Source: Pseudohongiella nitratireducens
Lineage (GTDB): Bacteria; Pseudomonadota; Gammaproteobacteria; Pseudomonadales; Pseudohongiellaceae
Reading direction: 5' to 3'
DNA: 64,000 bases
Assembly: GCF_001642735.1 (NCBI RefSeq)
Contig: NZ_LWHM01000006.1
Location: forward strand, 124,001-188,000
Of the stretch, positions 46,242-54,520 are shown one piece after another. A program made the position numbers and the translations under genes. Within the stretch, counting starts at the first letter, position 1, and every line of letters begins with the position of its first letter. The notes below the pieces were generated by a model that saw nothing but the letters and a program-made list of their open reading frames with translations, was not told where the DNA came from and made no database searches.

Positions 46242-46284
46242 CAGGCATAAAAAAACCGGGAGAGCCCCGGTTTTTTTATGCCTG
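46242..46284. terminator. Bidirectional intrinsic terminator
   Basis: CAGGCATAAAAAAACCGGG at 46242-46260 is mirrored by CCCGGTTTTTTTATGCCTG at 46266-46284, a 19-base palindrome with GC-rich core CCGGG and T-runs on both strands. It separates the AraC gene (+) from the convergent fusion gene (-) and can end transcripts from both sides. Confidence 0.92.
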
Positions 46285-46304
46285 AAAATTTTGACCTGAT
46301 CAGG

Positions 46305-48107
46305 TTACTGGTTACTACTTACCAGATTTGCTTCGACATCACTGGATTCCGCCTCTGCGTGATACCGGCTCTGATCCACAAACTTGTAGTAAACCTGGCC
46401 AAAGAACATTTCATCCCAGCTCTGGTCGCCCCAAGGCACAGATCGTGAAGGGTCTGGGTTGGCCTTGTTCTGCTCCGAGTTGTCGAAAGCAGCTGTGACG
46501 ACTATGCGGGTCCCACCGGGCACCATAATCGGGTCTTCCAGTCGATATTCCATCTGCCAGTTGTAGTTATAATTAGCGATATTGATCAGCGGCTCAACTG
46601 TTCCGTCAGGCAGATGCGCTTCGAAACGCATGTATTTACCCCTGAAATGCATGTGTGGCAGGAAGCTTTCCAGGTATGCATCGTCCGGGATCAGGATTGA
46701 GGTTTGCTGTTCAAAGTTGGGGTCATATGGCGGAATATTGGTCCAGCCTGGCGTAAAGATGCAGGCACATTCACCGGTTCGACGCTCCATTGGCACTTCA
46801 TCCTCTGGATAGAACCACAAACCAATCTGGCTGTTATCTGTCGTTTCACGGCCTGTCGTAGTGTAGTGCAACTGGATGGCCAGGGTTGAACCATGCTCCA
46901 GCAACCCTCCTGTGTTGGGCTTCTCCACTGCAGGGGCGGCACCTGGAATGTAAGGTGTAATATGTGCCAGATTAGGATCGGGCGGGGTCACAAAACCATT
47001 ACCATTGGGGCGCTCACCGGGACGGAACAACGCATTCAAGGTATGGTGCAGAACCGTCCGGTCTCCCGGCAAATACTGACTGGCACGCACATAACGATCC
47101 TCACCTTCCGGCAGATTAATCGGGATCATCGCGTAACGGTAATCCAGAACACCGGTAGCGGGTACTTCCTGCTCGGGAATGTCAATAATGTAATCCGGCT
47201 CTCCGAATGCCCAGTCAGTTTCAGGCCATTCCAGCATAGCAAGCGGATCCGTGCTGCCATCTTTTTGTGAACCGGCGGCAATCCAGTCCAGCACTTTGCG
47301 CTGATCTTCAAACGGCACAACATAGCTGTTGTCAAAATCACCAACATGCGGATCAATCTGTCCGGGTGGCATTCGCTTGGTCATCAGCACTTCGCGGATC
47401 ATAGGGCTCCAACCCTGAACCATGGCGTGGCTATCCAGCGCAAACGGTGCAATGCCACCTTCACGGTGACAGCTTGCACAGTTCTCAGCAATGATCGGTG
47501 CCACATCGTTCTCGTAAGAAAGATTGCTATTTGGCCGCTGGGTATAAGTCACAGCAGCACCTTGTGTGGCAACCAGTGGTTGCTGGACCTCGGTATCGTT
47601 GGCAACTGCTTCGAGGGCCGATGCCAGTCCGTCTGCAGCGTCACCACGATAAAGCACAGTGAATGCTTCGGGGTCGTAAATGACCGCCTCACCAAAATGC
47701 TCAACACCCATGTCCTCTGAGACTACCTGCACATCATCAATCAGGACAGGCATATCAATACCAAGCGAAGCGACATCACTGGCAACCGCGTCCCTGTCCT
47801 CGCCAAGCGGGTTAATCATCATGAACAAAATGCCCTGGTCTTCATAGGCAGCTTTCATTTCTGAATATGAGTTCAACGCGGCCTGGGTATCAGGCTCATC
47901 AACCCCGTGAACCAGGAACGCGATAGCCTTGTGGTTATCGTACCAGGCCATGTGATGGAAATAACCAGCCTGGTCCAGCAGAGAAAAATCGCCAACACGC
48001 TTGTTTTCTGCCACAACCGGACTCGTCAGCGTTAGCGCTGCTGCTGTAGCGACGGCTATCAAGGCCCCGCGCACGGTTCTTTTTTTATCATGTCTGTGCA
48101 AAGTCAT
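46305..48107 (-). CDS. Redoxin-like / cytochrome c / copper monooxygenase-like fusion protein
   Basis: A 600-residue exported protein. Signal peptide (ALIAVATAAALTLTSPVVA, cleavage near residue 33); residues 35-175 form a thioredoxin-like domain with no cysteine at all. A haem c motif CASCH lies at 210-214. Residues 340-595 resemble the copper type II ascorbate-dependent monooxygenase family: VLHHTLN, HYTTTG, the HMH pair at 485-487 and a Met near 567 in DEMFFGQ. These could form one or both copper sites, with the haem supplying electrons. Start chosen at the ATG at 48107 (GGGGGA upstream). Substrate unknown. A terminator follows its stop, and a TetR regulator gene lies upstream. Confidence 0.8.
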   Translation of the reverse strand: MTLHRHDKKRTVRGALIAVATAAALTLTSPVVAENKRVGDFSLLDQAGYFHHMAWYDNHKAIAFLVHGVDEPDTQAALNSYSEMKAAYEDQGILFMMINPLGEDRDAVASDVASLGIDMPVLIDDVQVVSEDMGVEHFGEAVIYDPEAFTVLYRGDAADGLASALEAVANDTEVQQPLVATQGAAVTYTQRPNSNLSYENDVAPIIAENCASCHREGGIAPFALDSHAMVQGWSPMIREVLMTKRMPPGQIDPHVGDFDNSYVVPFEDQRKVLDWIAAGSQKDGSTDPLAMLEWPETDWAFGEPDYIIDIPEQEVPATGVLDYRYAMIPINLPEGEDRYVRASQYLPGDRTVLHHTLNALFRPGERPNGNGFVTPPDPNLAHITPYIPGAAPAVEKPNTGGLLEHGSTLAIQLHYTTTGRETTDNSQIGLWFYPEDEVPMERRTGECACIFTPGWTNIPPYDPNFEQQTSILIPDDAYLESFLPHMHFRGKYMRFEAHLPDGTVEPLINIANYNYNWQMEYRLEDPIMVPGGTRIVVTAAFDNSEQNKANPDPSRSVPWGDQSWDEMFFGQVYYKFVDQSRYHAEAESSDVEANLVSSNQ

Positions 48108-48417
48108 AGATCCCCCAAGGTGCCTGAGCTGGCTCACCAAAGACCATTGAATAATAGCTCGCTCAGCTAAACTGCAACATCTTTGAATGCCTGATAGTGA
48201 ACGAACGGTAGTTTCAGAACCTGCTAAAAGTGAGTACATTCATATTTTGATCGTAGCACTCCTGCAAGCAAAGTCAAATGACGAAAGTCATAAAATGAGC
48301 AGCAGGGGAAACATTGCGATGAAGCGCAGAGCTGGTGCGCCAGTTTGCATAAAATCACCCAAGGTTTACAGCGGCTATTGATACTTCAGAACAGCTAACT
48401 GGCGGGTAACAGAGGTT
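48108..48417. other. 310-base intergenic region
   Basis: Non-coding stretch between the fusion gene and the TetR gene, both on the minus strand. It holds the promoter and palindrome at 48250-48291. Nothing else recognisable. Confidence 0.5.
48250..48291 (-). promoter_or_regulatory. Candidate sigma-70 promoter with operator for the fusion gene
   Basis: On the minus strand TTGACT (48272-48277, -35) and TACGAT (48250-48255, -10) are 16 bases apart. Immediately upstream lies the small palindrome ATGAC-gaaa-GTCAT (48278-48291). The palindrome is a possible operator, perhaps for the neighbouring TetR protein. The predicted leader is about 135 bases long. Confidence 0.5.
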
Positions 48418-49065
48418 TCAGGAGAAGATGACAGACAACCCGTTGCGCAGGCTCTTGCGAAACTCTGCCTCATCGTGAAAATCACAGAGATAGCCTTGCA
48501 ACAGATGATAATACAAGGCAAATGAACTCCAGGCAGCAGTCCCTGTGTACAGGTCTTTTTCGAGTCTGCCAGACTTTCTGGCAGCTTCAATCAGTTTAAT
48601 CAACTTACCATAGGTACGCCGGGTAATTTGATCAATATCTTCCCGACGCTGTTCGGTAATCGAAAAAGACAATTCTTTCAGCACGGTGCGCGATAGCGAC
48701 TTATCATGTCCGTGATAACGAATGTGGCACTCGAAAAAGACCATTAACTGATCCAGGAATGGTGCTTCCGGGTCGATTTGCGCGTAGGACTCCTCAATCA
48801 TGCCGATGATGTCACTTTTGAACACCATGACGAGCAAGTCTTCCTTGCTCTTTGCATAGAGATATAAGGTACCCAGCCCGACATCAGCCTCAGCGGCGAT
48901 ATCCTGAATAGTTGTACTGGAAAACCCTTTCTTCATGAACAATTCCCGGGCAGCCGAGACGATGCGCTTCAACCGAAGCAGCTTTTTACGCTCCCTCAGC
49001 CCCAGCGACGCAAATGACGGGTCATCCAGTAAAGTGAGGTCAAGACGGGTATTTTGCTCTTTCAT
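48418..49065 (-). CDS. TetR-family transcriptional regulator
   Basis: A 215-residue DNA-binding repressor type. The N-terminal helix-turn-helix is clear: RIVSAARELFMKKGFSSTTIQDIAAEADVGLGTLYLYAKSKEDLL, about residues 34-78. The helical ligand-binding C-domain is unspecific in pattern. It is divergent from the glutaredoxin gene and upstream of the redoxin/cytochrome/monooxygenase-like gene, either of which may be a target. Confidence 0.9.
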   Translation of the reverse strand: MKEQNTRLDLTLLDDPSFASLGLRERKKLLRLKRIVSAARELFMKKGFSSTTIQDIAAEADVGLGTLYLYAKSKEDLLVMVFKSDIIGMIEESYAQIDPEAPFLDQLMVFFECHIRYHGHDKSLSRTVLKELSFSITEQRREDIDQITRRTYGKLIKLIEAARKSGRLEKDLYTGTAAWSSFALYYHLLQGYLCDFHDEAEFRKSLRNGLSVIFS

Positions 49066-49164
49066 CTATCCGGTTTCCGCAATGAAAATTCAGTCCATTC
49101 TTATTCAGCAGCGAATTATGCCATAATCAGCGCCATTTTGATGCTAGGGAACCTCTGATTTAAC

Positions 49165-49518
49165 ATGAACCAGGATATTCACCAGCCAAACCAACCGCCA
49201 TTATCCATTGCCGAACTGCTGACCTCCCATGAGGCGCCAGTGACCGTCTTCAGCCTCTCCTGGTGCAGCTACTGCCAGGCGGTCAAACAGCTTCTACAGC
49301 AAATCAAGGTTCCTTTTCAGGAATATGAGCTGGATCGCGGTGAATTCGCCATCGAAGCTGAACACCGGAGACTACGACAGGAATTGCAACAACTGACCGG
49401 CAGCCGCACATTGCCTCAGGTTTTTGTCGCCAGACAGTCCGTCGGCGGATATACCGAAACTCACGCTGCAATTCGATCAGGCCAATTTAGCAACTGGTTA
49501 GGCCAGAGCGGAGCGTAA
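49165..49518 (+). CDS. Glutaredoxin-family protein
   Basis: A small thiol-redox protein of 117 residues. The thioredoxin-fold active site is C-S-Y-C at residues 34-37 in SLSWCSYCQAVKQLL. The conserved cis-proline segment TLPQVFVARQSVGGYTET follows near 90-107. An N-terminal extension of about 20 residues precedes the fold. It ends 2 bases before the next gene, so the two are co-transcribed. Confidence 0.9.
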   Translation: MNQDIHQPNQPPLSIAELLTSHEAPVTVFSLSWCSYCQAVKQLLQQIKVPFQEYELDRGEFAIEAEHRRLRQELQQLTGSRTLPQVFVARQSVGGYTETHAAIRSGQFSNWLGQSGA

Positions 49519-49520
49519 GA

Positions 49521-49958
49521 ATGCCTGAGGCCATCATAAGTAGCTTTCATCTTCTCTCAGTGCTGGCGATGTTCATTGGCACCTTAATCGTTTTGCCAGC
49601 TGCCTCAGCAGAGTTTGACCGGCAATCCGCTGCGCAATTACTTAAGGTGTATTATCTCAAGCTTGCCTGTCTGCTTTTTGCCTTGGCCAGCGGGCTGACG
49701 CTTTGGCTGGCAATTGGCAAACCCGCTGAATTCTACAGCAACAATGCCGTCTTTCATGCCAAACTAGGCATATTTATGCTCTTTGCTCTGCTCCTGGTCG
49801 TTCAGATCGTCACGATTCGACGATGTATGTTGTGCTCTTCCCTGCCAGCGCAATTGCCACGGTGGCTGGGTTGGGTGCAAAAAATCGCCCTGGCGATATT
49901 CCTGGCTATCCCACCGCTGGCCTACCTTATGGCCAGAGGGATTGGATATTCCGGATAA
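49521..49958 (+). CDS. DUF2214-like inner-membrane protein
   Basis: A 145-residue protein with four hydrophobic segments (about 7-27, 44-66, 81-101 and 120-138). The pattern ISSFHLLSVLAMFIGTLIVLP and YYLKLACLLFALASGLTLWL resembles the DUF2214 group of small membrane proteins. Two cysteines (RCMLCSS) lie in the loop before the last helix. Function unknown. It is cotranscribed with glutaredoxin and converges with the carboxylesterase gene, 4 bases apart. Confidence 0.65.
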   Translation: MPEAIISSFHLLSVLAMFIGTLIVLPAASAEFDRQSAAQLLKVYYLKLACLLFALASGLTLWLAIGKPAEFYSNNAVFHAKLGIFMLFALLLVVQIVTIRRCMLCSSLPAQLPRWLGWVQKIALAIFLAIPPLAYLMARGIGYSG

Positions 49959-49962
49959 AGTA

Positions 49963-50628
49963 TCAGCCAAGCCTGGATTGTAGCCATTGTGAAATATCGT
50001 TAATTTCCTGGGGGCAAACAGCGTGCTGCATCGGATAATGACTGTATTCCACTGTATAACCCAGCCTTTCCAGGTCAGCCACAGCTTTCCTGCCCAGGCT
50101 TTCCGGCACAACAGGATCAGCATTGCCATGGCAGACCCGAACCGGCAGAGCCCGGTTTTGATCACTGGGAATCACCGAATCAACCGTTGGGAAGTAACTG
50201 GAAAGCGACAAAACACCTCCCAGTTTGTGTTCACAGCTTAGACCCGCTTCCAACACCACGGCTCCCCCCTGGGAGAACCCTGCCAGGATGATCCGTTCCG
50301 CTGCAACGCCTTCGGCAATTTGCGCATCAACAAATTTATGGACTTCAGCAGCTGATTGTCGAAGTTGCTGCTCATCAACTTTTCGATCAATGGCCATTTC
50401 TCGAATGTCATACCAGGCCGGCATTCGGAAGCCCTGATTAATGGTGACAGGGATACTCGGCGCGTTAGGAAAGATGAAACGTATAGCCAAATCATCCGGC
50501 AACCCCAATTCAGGGATAACAGGCAGAAAATCACTGCCATCAGCCCCCAGGCCGTGCAGCCAGATAACGGCAGCATCAATGGTGCCTTTTTTCCCTGTTT
50601 CCCGAATAATAGCTGGCAATAAGCTCAT
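49963..50628 (-). CDS. Carboxylesterase/acyl-protein thioesterase-like hydrolase
   Basis: A cytoplasmic alpha/beta hydrolase of 221 residues in the phospholipase/carboxylesterase family (PF02230). The catalytic nucleophile is Ser119 in GFSQGG, with Asp in HGNADPVVP near 171 and His in YPMQHAVCP near 202. AVIWLHGLGADGSDFLPVI near 20-38 is the typical oxyanion-hole segment. Start chosen at the ATG at 50628, after AAAGGGGG; a start at 50682 would add 18 residues. It is divergent from the methyltransferase-like gene. Confidence 0.9.
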   Translation of the reverse strand: MSLLPAIIRETGKKGTIDAAVIWLHGLGADGSDFLPVIPELGLPDDLAIRFIFPNAPSIPVTINQGFRMPAWYDIREMAIDRKVDEQQLRQSAAEVHKFVDAQIAEGVAAERIILAGFSQGGAVVLEAGLSCEHKLGGVLSLSSYFPTVDSVIPSDQNRALPVRVCHGNADPVVPESLGRKAVADLERLGYTVEYSHYPMQHAVCPQEINDISQWLQSRLG

Positions 50629-50723
50629 ACCGCCCCCTTTCATGGTTAAAACTGCAACAAATTCGCTATTATGAGCGAGCAACCAGGAAAACGAAACCTC
50701 ACAGCGGCTAAAGAGAACAGACT

Positions 50724-51530
50724 ATGGAGAAATACCGGCATTGGGCCTTGGTCATGCAAGAGCGAATATGGCTGCCAGTCCTGGCCCTTACAGCAATGGT
50801 TATGCACTCCGTCGCGGCACAACCGCAACTCGACATTGCCTCACTGGCAGACACCTTAAACAGCACAGAGCGGGACATTGCAGACCGGGTGCGGGATGAG
50901 CAGCGTAAACCTTTACAGGTACTTCAGTTTCTCCGACTAGAGCCCGGCATGACTGCGCTGGATGTTTACGCCGCCGGCGGATATTTCACTTATGTTTTAT
51001 CAAAGGCTGTTGGCCCGGAAGGAACAGTGCTGGCTCAGAATTCTCCCAGGGCACTCAGGTTTGATGAAGACCGCAGCGATATCACCCAGAGTGACGCTTT
51101 GGCTCAAAAAATTGCAGCCGGGAACCTAAATAATGTTGTGCGCATAGATCGCCCAGTAGACGATATGTCGCTTGCTCCCGAATCGGTTGATTTCATTTTG
51201 CTATCACAAATACTGCATGACTATTACAATAGCAGCCCGCAGCGTGCCAGTGAGCTATTGGCGACTCTTTTCCAGACATTGCGCCCTGGCGGCATACTGG
51301 GCGTGATAGACCATCACGGGCAGATTGAATTAAACAATCGCCGCCTGCACAGAATGCCGTCTGATACTGCAATATCGGTGGTAAACGATGCCGGCTTTAT
51401 TCTGGATGCAGAAAGTGCTTTGCTTGAGGTCGCAACAGATAATCCCGTGCGATCCATTTTCGACCCCATGCTAAACCGGCAAACCAGCCAGTTTTTGCTG
51501 CGTTTCAGAAAACCGATCTCAGACCAATAG
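50724..51530 (+). CDS. Predicted exported methyltransferase-like protein (COG4798 type)
   Basis: A 268-residue protein with a signal-peptide-like N-terminus (RIWLPVLALTAMVMHSVAAQ, cleavage near residue 33). A Rossmann-type methyltransferase region follows: LEPGMTALDVYAAGGYFTYVLSKAVG matches motif I poorly, and ILLSQILHDYYN and TLRPGGILGVIDHH match later motifs. COG4798 proteins are described as predicted methyltransferases, often exported. The periplasm has no known S-adenosylmethionine, so the real activity is unclear. It precedes the SUKH gene by 53 bases. Confidence 0.75.
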   Translation: MEKYRHWALVMQERIWLPVLALTAMVMHSVAAQPQLDIASLADTLNSTERDIADRVRDEQRKPLQVLQFLRLEPGMTALDVYAAGGYFTYVLSKAVGPEGTVLAQNSPRALRFDEDRSDITQSDALAQKIAAGNLNNVVRIDRPVDDMSLAPESVDFILLSQILHDYYNSSPQRASELLATLFQTLRPGGILGVIDHHGQIELNNRRLHRMPSDTAISVVNDAGFILDAESALLEVATDNPVRSIFDPMLNRQTSQFLLRFRKPISDQ

Positions 51531-51583
51531 CAATAAACCTTAAGTCGTAAAAACGAGTAGTAACAAAGGAGCTATAAACTTTC

Positions 51584-52000
51584 GTGGAAGACATTATCGA
51601 ACAGTTACGCGAGTGTAATGAACCCGTATCAGTGACACTGGAATTACCGGACGAAGACTTACTGGTAGAAATTGAAGAGCAGCTTTACATGTCGATACCA
51701 GCAGACATGCGAGTTTACTTGCTGGAAGTCAGTGACGTTGTTTACGGAGCGCTTGAGCCGGTTACAGTGACGGATGAACGTTCTCACACTTTCCTTCCTG
51801 ATGTCGCCGCACAGGCCTGGAACGTTGGCATGCCCCGACATTTATTGCCCGTATGCGCTTATGGGGAAGGCTTTTACTGCATCGACCCGGACGGAAAGGT
51901 CCAGTATTGGGATGGGCAAGACCTGGGGCCTGACGCCAACGGCGAGTCAGAGTGGGACTCAATCTGGCACTGGGTTCAGCAGGTCTGGCTGCAAGCATGA
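51584..52000 (+). CDS. SMI1/KNR4 (SUKH-1) family protein
   Basis: A 138-residue protein with the SUKH pattern: an early VEIEEQLYMSIPADMRVYLLEVSDV, then LLPVCAYGEGFYCIDPDGKVQYWDGQDLGP and a Trp-rich C-terminus SEWDSIWHWVQQVW. SUKH proteins are often immunity proteins of toxin systems, but housekeeping members exist, and no toxin gene is beside this one. The start is GTG at 51584 after AAAGGAG. It converges with glpD. Confidence 0.78.
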   Translation: MEDIIEQLRECNEPVSVTLELPDEDLLVEIEEQLYMSIPADMRVYLLEVSDVVYGALEPVTVTDERSHTFLPDVAAQAWNVGMPRHLLPVCAYGEGFYCIDPDGKVQYWDGQDLGPDANGESEWDSIWHWVQQVWLQA

Positions 52001-52025
52001 ACAGAATCGTTCACAAATTCACCAT

Positions 52026-53570
52026 CTACTGACGCAGGTACTCTGTTAAAGCAAGAACATCAGTATCAGTCCAATGCAGACCCAGTTTACTTCTGCGCCA
52101 GAGAACATCCTCTGCCGTTTCAGCCCACTCTTCGTTTATCAAAAAATCCAGTTCTGCTTTATAGAGGCCCGGGCCTACCAATGGCCCGGCCTCGAGCAGA
52201 CCGTTGCTGCCTTTGCTTGCATAATCCATCACCTTTACCGCCTGAGCCCCATAATTGGCCAGCCAGCGCGAAATGACGCCAGGCTCAATCACAGGAAATG
52301 CGGCTTGCAGGGATTCCTTCAATAATACCAACGTACCCTCACCCTTGGGTGCACCTGGCAGCGATGCTGTGCTCGTCCATGACTCTGTCATTTGAGGAAA
52401 AACGTCTCCCAGGGTATCCATCGCAGCTTCGGCTAACGCACGGTAACTGGTTAACTTACCACCATACACAGATAACAATGGGGCCGGTGTGGATGCAAGA
52501 CTGAGCCGATAGTCCCTGGAAACCTGGCTGGCATTCTCTGATCCATCTCCCGACTGCTCCAGTGGACGGACACCTGCAAATTGCCAAACCACATCACTTG
52601 CAACCGGTGCGTTTGTAAAATATTCGGACACTGCCTCGCAGAGGTAGGTGACTTCCGCCGCACTGATTCTGGCATCACCTGGATCACCACCGATTTCTTC
52701 ATCAGTCGTACCGATCATGGTGAAGTTATCCTGATAGGGTATGGTAAAAATAATCCGCCCATCGCGCAGCTGTAATAAATAGGCCTGATCGCCTTCATAC
52801 AAAGCAGGCACTACAATATGAGACCCTTTAACCAACCTTAATCTGGCTTTGTGCTCAGCATTCAACCCGGCCATGTCATCAATGTAGCTGGCCCAGGGGC
52901 CAGTGGCATTGATAACACATTTAGTCTTTATAGAAGAGGTTTGGCCACTTTGCTGACAGGTCAACTCGGCCTTCCAGCCTGTTCCATCAGGCAAGGCGGA
53001 CAAGCCGGTACATTTTGTCCGGCTGGCAACACAAGCACCTCTTGATTGTGCCTGTTTCACGTTTTCCAGAACCAGGCGGGCATCATCCACCCGGCAGTCA
53101 AAATAACTGAACCCTTTGGTGTACTGAGGTTTCAATGCTGAATTTTCATGATTAAAACGAAGCGCAGAAGAAGCCGGTAACGCGCTGCTCCCAGCTAAAG
53201 TGTCATAGAGTTTCATACCCAGCCAGATCATCCAGAAAGGACGCATCTCTGGCGAATGCACCAGGTGAAACTCTAATGGTTCCACAATGTGCGGGGCAGC
53301 CTCCATAAGAATGCGGCGCTCCTGCAGCGACTCTCTCACCATCCTGAACTGCCATTGCTCCAGATATCTGAGGCCACCGTGAATCAGCTTGGTGCTGGCA
53401 GAGGACGTCGCATGTCCCCAGTCGTCACCATCCACTAATACCACCGACAATCCACGTCCACTGGCATCAGCAGCGATACCTGCACCATTGATGCCACCGC
53501 CAATAACCAATAGATCCGAGCACGCATCTTCCTGGCCAAATCGCTCGTGGAGCTGTCTGAACCCTGCCAT
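52026..53570 (-). CDS. glpD: Glycerol-3-phosphate dehydrogenase (aerobic, FAD)
   Basis: Membrane-associated flavoenzyme oxidising glycerol-3-phosphate to dihydroxyacetone phosphate, feeding the quinone pool; 514 residues. The FAD-binding LLVIGGGINGAGIAADASGRGLSVVLVDGDDWGHATSSASTKLIHGGLRYLEQ at residues 20-72 is diagnostic. IPYQDNFTMIGTTDEEIGGDP and the C-terminal LPGAPKGEGTL region also fit. glpK lies 950 bases upstream in the opposite direction; a membrane protein gene lies between. Confidence 0.96.
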   Translation of the reverse strand: MAGFRQLHERFGQEDACSDLLVIGGGINGAGIAADASGRGLSVVLVDGDDWGHATSSASTKLIHGGLRYLEQWQFRMVRESLQERRILMEAAPHIVEPLEFHLVHSPEMRPFWMIWLGMKLYDTLAGSSALPASSALRFNHENSALKPQYTKGFSYFDCRVDDARLVLENVKQAQSRGACVASRTKCTGLSALPDGTGWKAELTCQQSGQTSSIKTKCVINATGPWASYIDDMAGLNAEHKARLRLVKGSHIVVPALYEGDQAYLLQLRDGRIIFTIPYQDNFTMIGTTDEEIGGDPGDARISAAEVTYLCEAVSEYFTNAPVASDVVWQFAGVRPLEQSGDGSENASQVSRDYRLSLASTPAPLLSVYGGKLTSYRALAEAAMDTLGDVFPQMTESWTSTASLPGAPKGEGTLVLLKESLQAAFPVIEPGVISRWLANYGAQAVKVMDYASKGSNGLLEAGPLVGPGLYKAELDFLINEEWAETAEDVLWRRSKLGLHWTDTDVLALTEYLRQ

Positions 53571-53604
53571 ATACCTGTCTCCAAGATAACCATCTACATT
53601 TTAT

Positions 53605-54312
53605 TTAGCGATTATGCTTCTGAGGTGGCTGAAATCCAGCATCAAACTGGAATGGTAATTCCAGACTATTGTCACCAGAACGGTAATGTTTCTGTATTGC
53701 CGAAAACGGGTAGCTTCGCTTTATCCCGAAAGACCCGAATAGTGCTGCACCCAACCACAGTACATAAGCGATGGCTTCAGAGGCTTCTTCCAACAGTTGA
53801 TAATGAGTAATGTCGAAAACCTGACGATCCAATGTCAAACTAAAAGCCAACAGAAAAAAGCCACTCGCTGCCAGATACCAGAACAGTGACGAGTGCAGAT
53901 AAAATCTACGGTTACACCAATATTCGCGAAACTGTCTGCACATTGTTATGAACAATGCGATGGCAATAACATAAAATACTGCCCGCCCTGCCCCAGCCAA
54001 CATAAATTTCATCCAGGCAGGAATCGCAAGATCACCAAACTCTACCTCCCTGATAATAAAAAGCAGAGAAACCATTGATAGCCAGTAAAACAGCACGCGA
54101 TGGCGATCAACCGTAACTTTTCCGTTCACGGCAAACACCGCTGCTGCCAGTGCCAGATACAGAACCTGGAGGTTCTCCAGCCAACCGTTTTCAAAATGCA
54201 GGCGTTCCTGCTGTCGCGTTGTAGCCCAATACACAATCAGGGCATGAAAAAAAAACGCGGCAACCAGATAAAGTATTTGCCATCGCATCTGCGAGGGAAC
54301 TCGATTTGTCAT
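53605..54312 (-). CDS. Conserved-looking membrane protein of unknown function
   Basis: I do not recognise this 235-residue protein. Six hydrophobic segments are visible: about 11-28, 46-63, 75-89, 101-122, 143-163 and 184-198. An arginine/lysine-rich tail follows. It starts 208 bases from glpK (divergent), and its stop is 34 bases before the glpD ATG on the same strand, so it is probably cotranscribed with glpD. A role in glycerol uptake or sensing is possible by position only; it is not a GlpF-type aquaporin, as no NPA motif is present. Confidence 0.7.
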   Translation of the reverse strand: MTNRVPSQMRWQILYLVAAFFFHALIVYWATTRQQERLHFENGWLENLQVLYLALAAAVFAVNGKVTVDRHRVLFYWLSMVSLLFIIREVEFGDLAIPAWMKFMLAGAGRAVFYVIAIALFITMCRQFREYWCNRRFYLHSSLFWYLAASGFFLLAFSLTLDRQVFDITHYQLLEEASEAIAYVLWLGAALFGSFGIKRSYPFSAIQKHYRSGDNSLELPFQFDAGFQPPQKHNR

Positions 54313-54520
54313 ACCCAGTCAGGTTCCATGTCTACTACGGTGAATATTGTTATTGACCCAATAATGCCAACATTGACAACACCTTTCCAGTCAATACCTG
54401 TATCGGGTTAGGATTAAACCGCTTTTGATTTGTTGTACTATGCTATGCACCACCTTAGGGCCTGTGAACAGATCCTGAAGTACCTCAACAATAATAAGCG
54501 CCAGAATAACGGGAGGGCAT

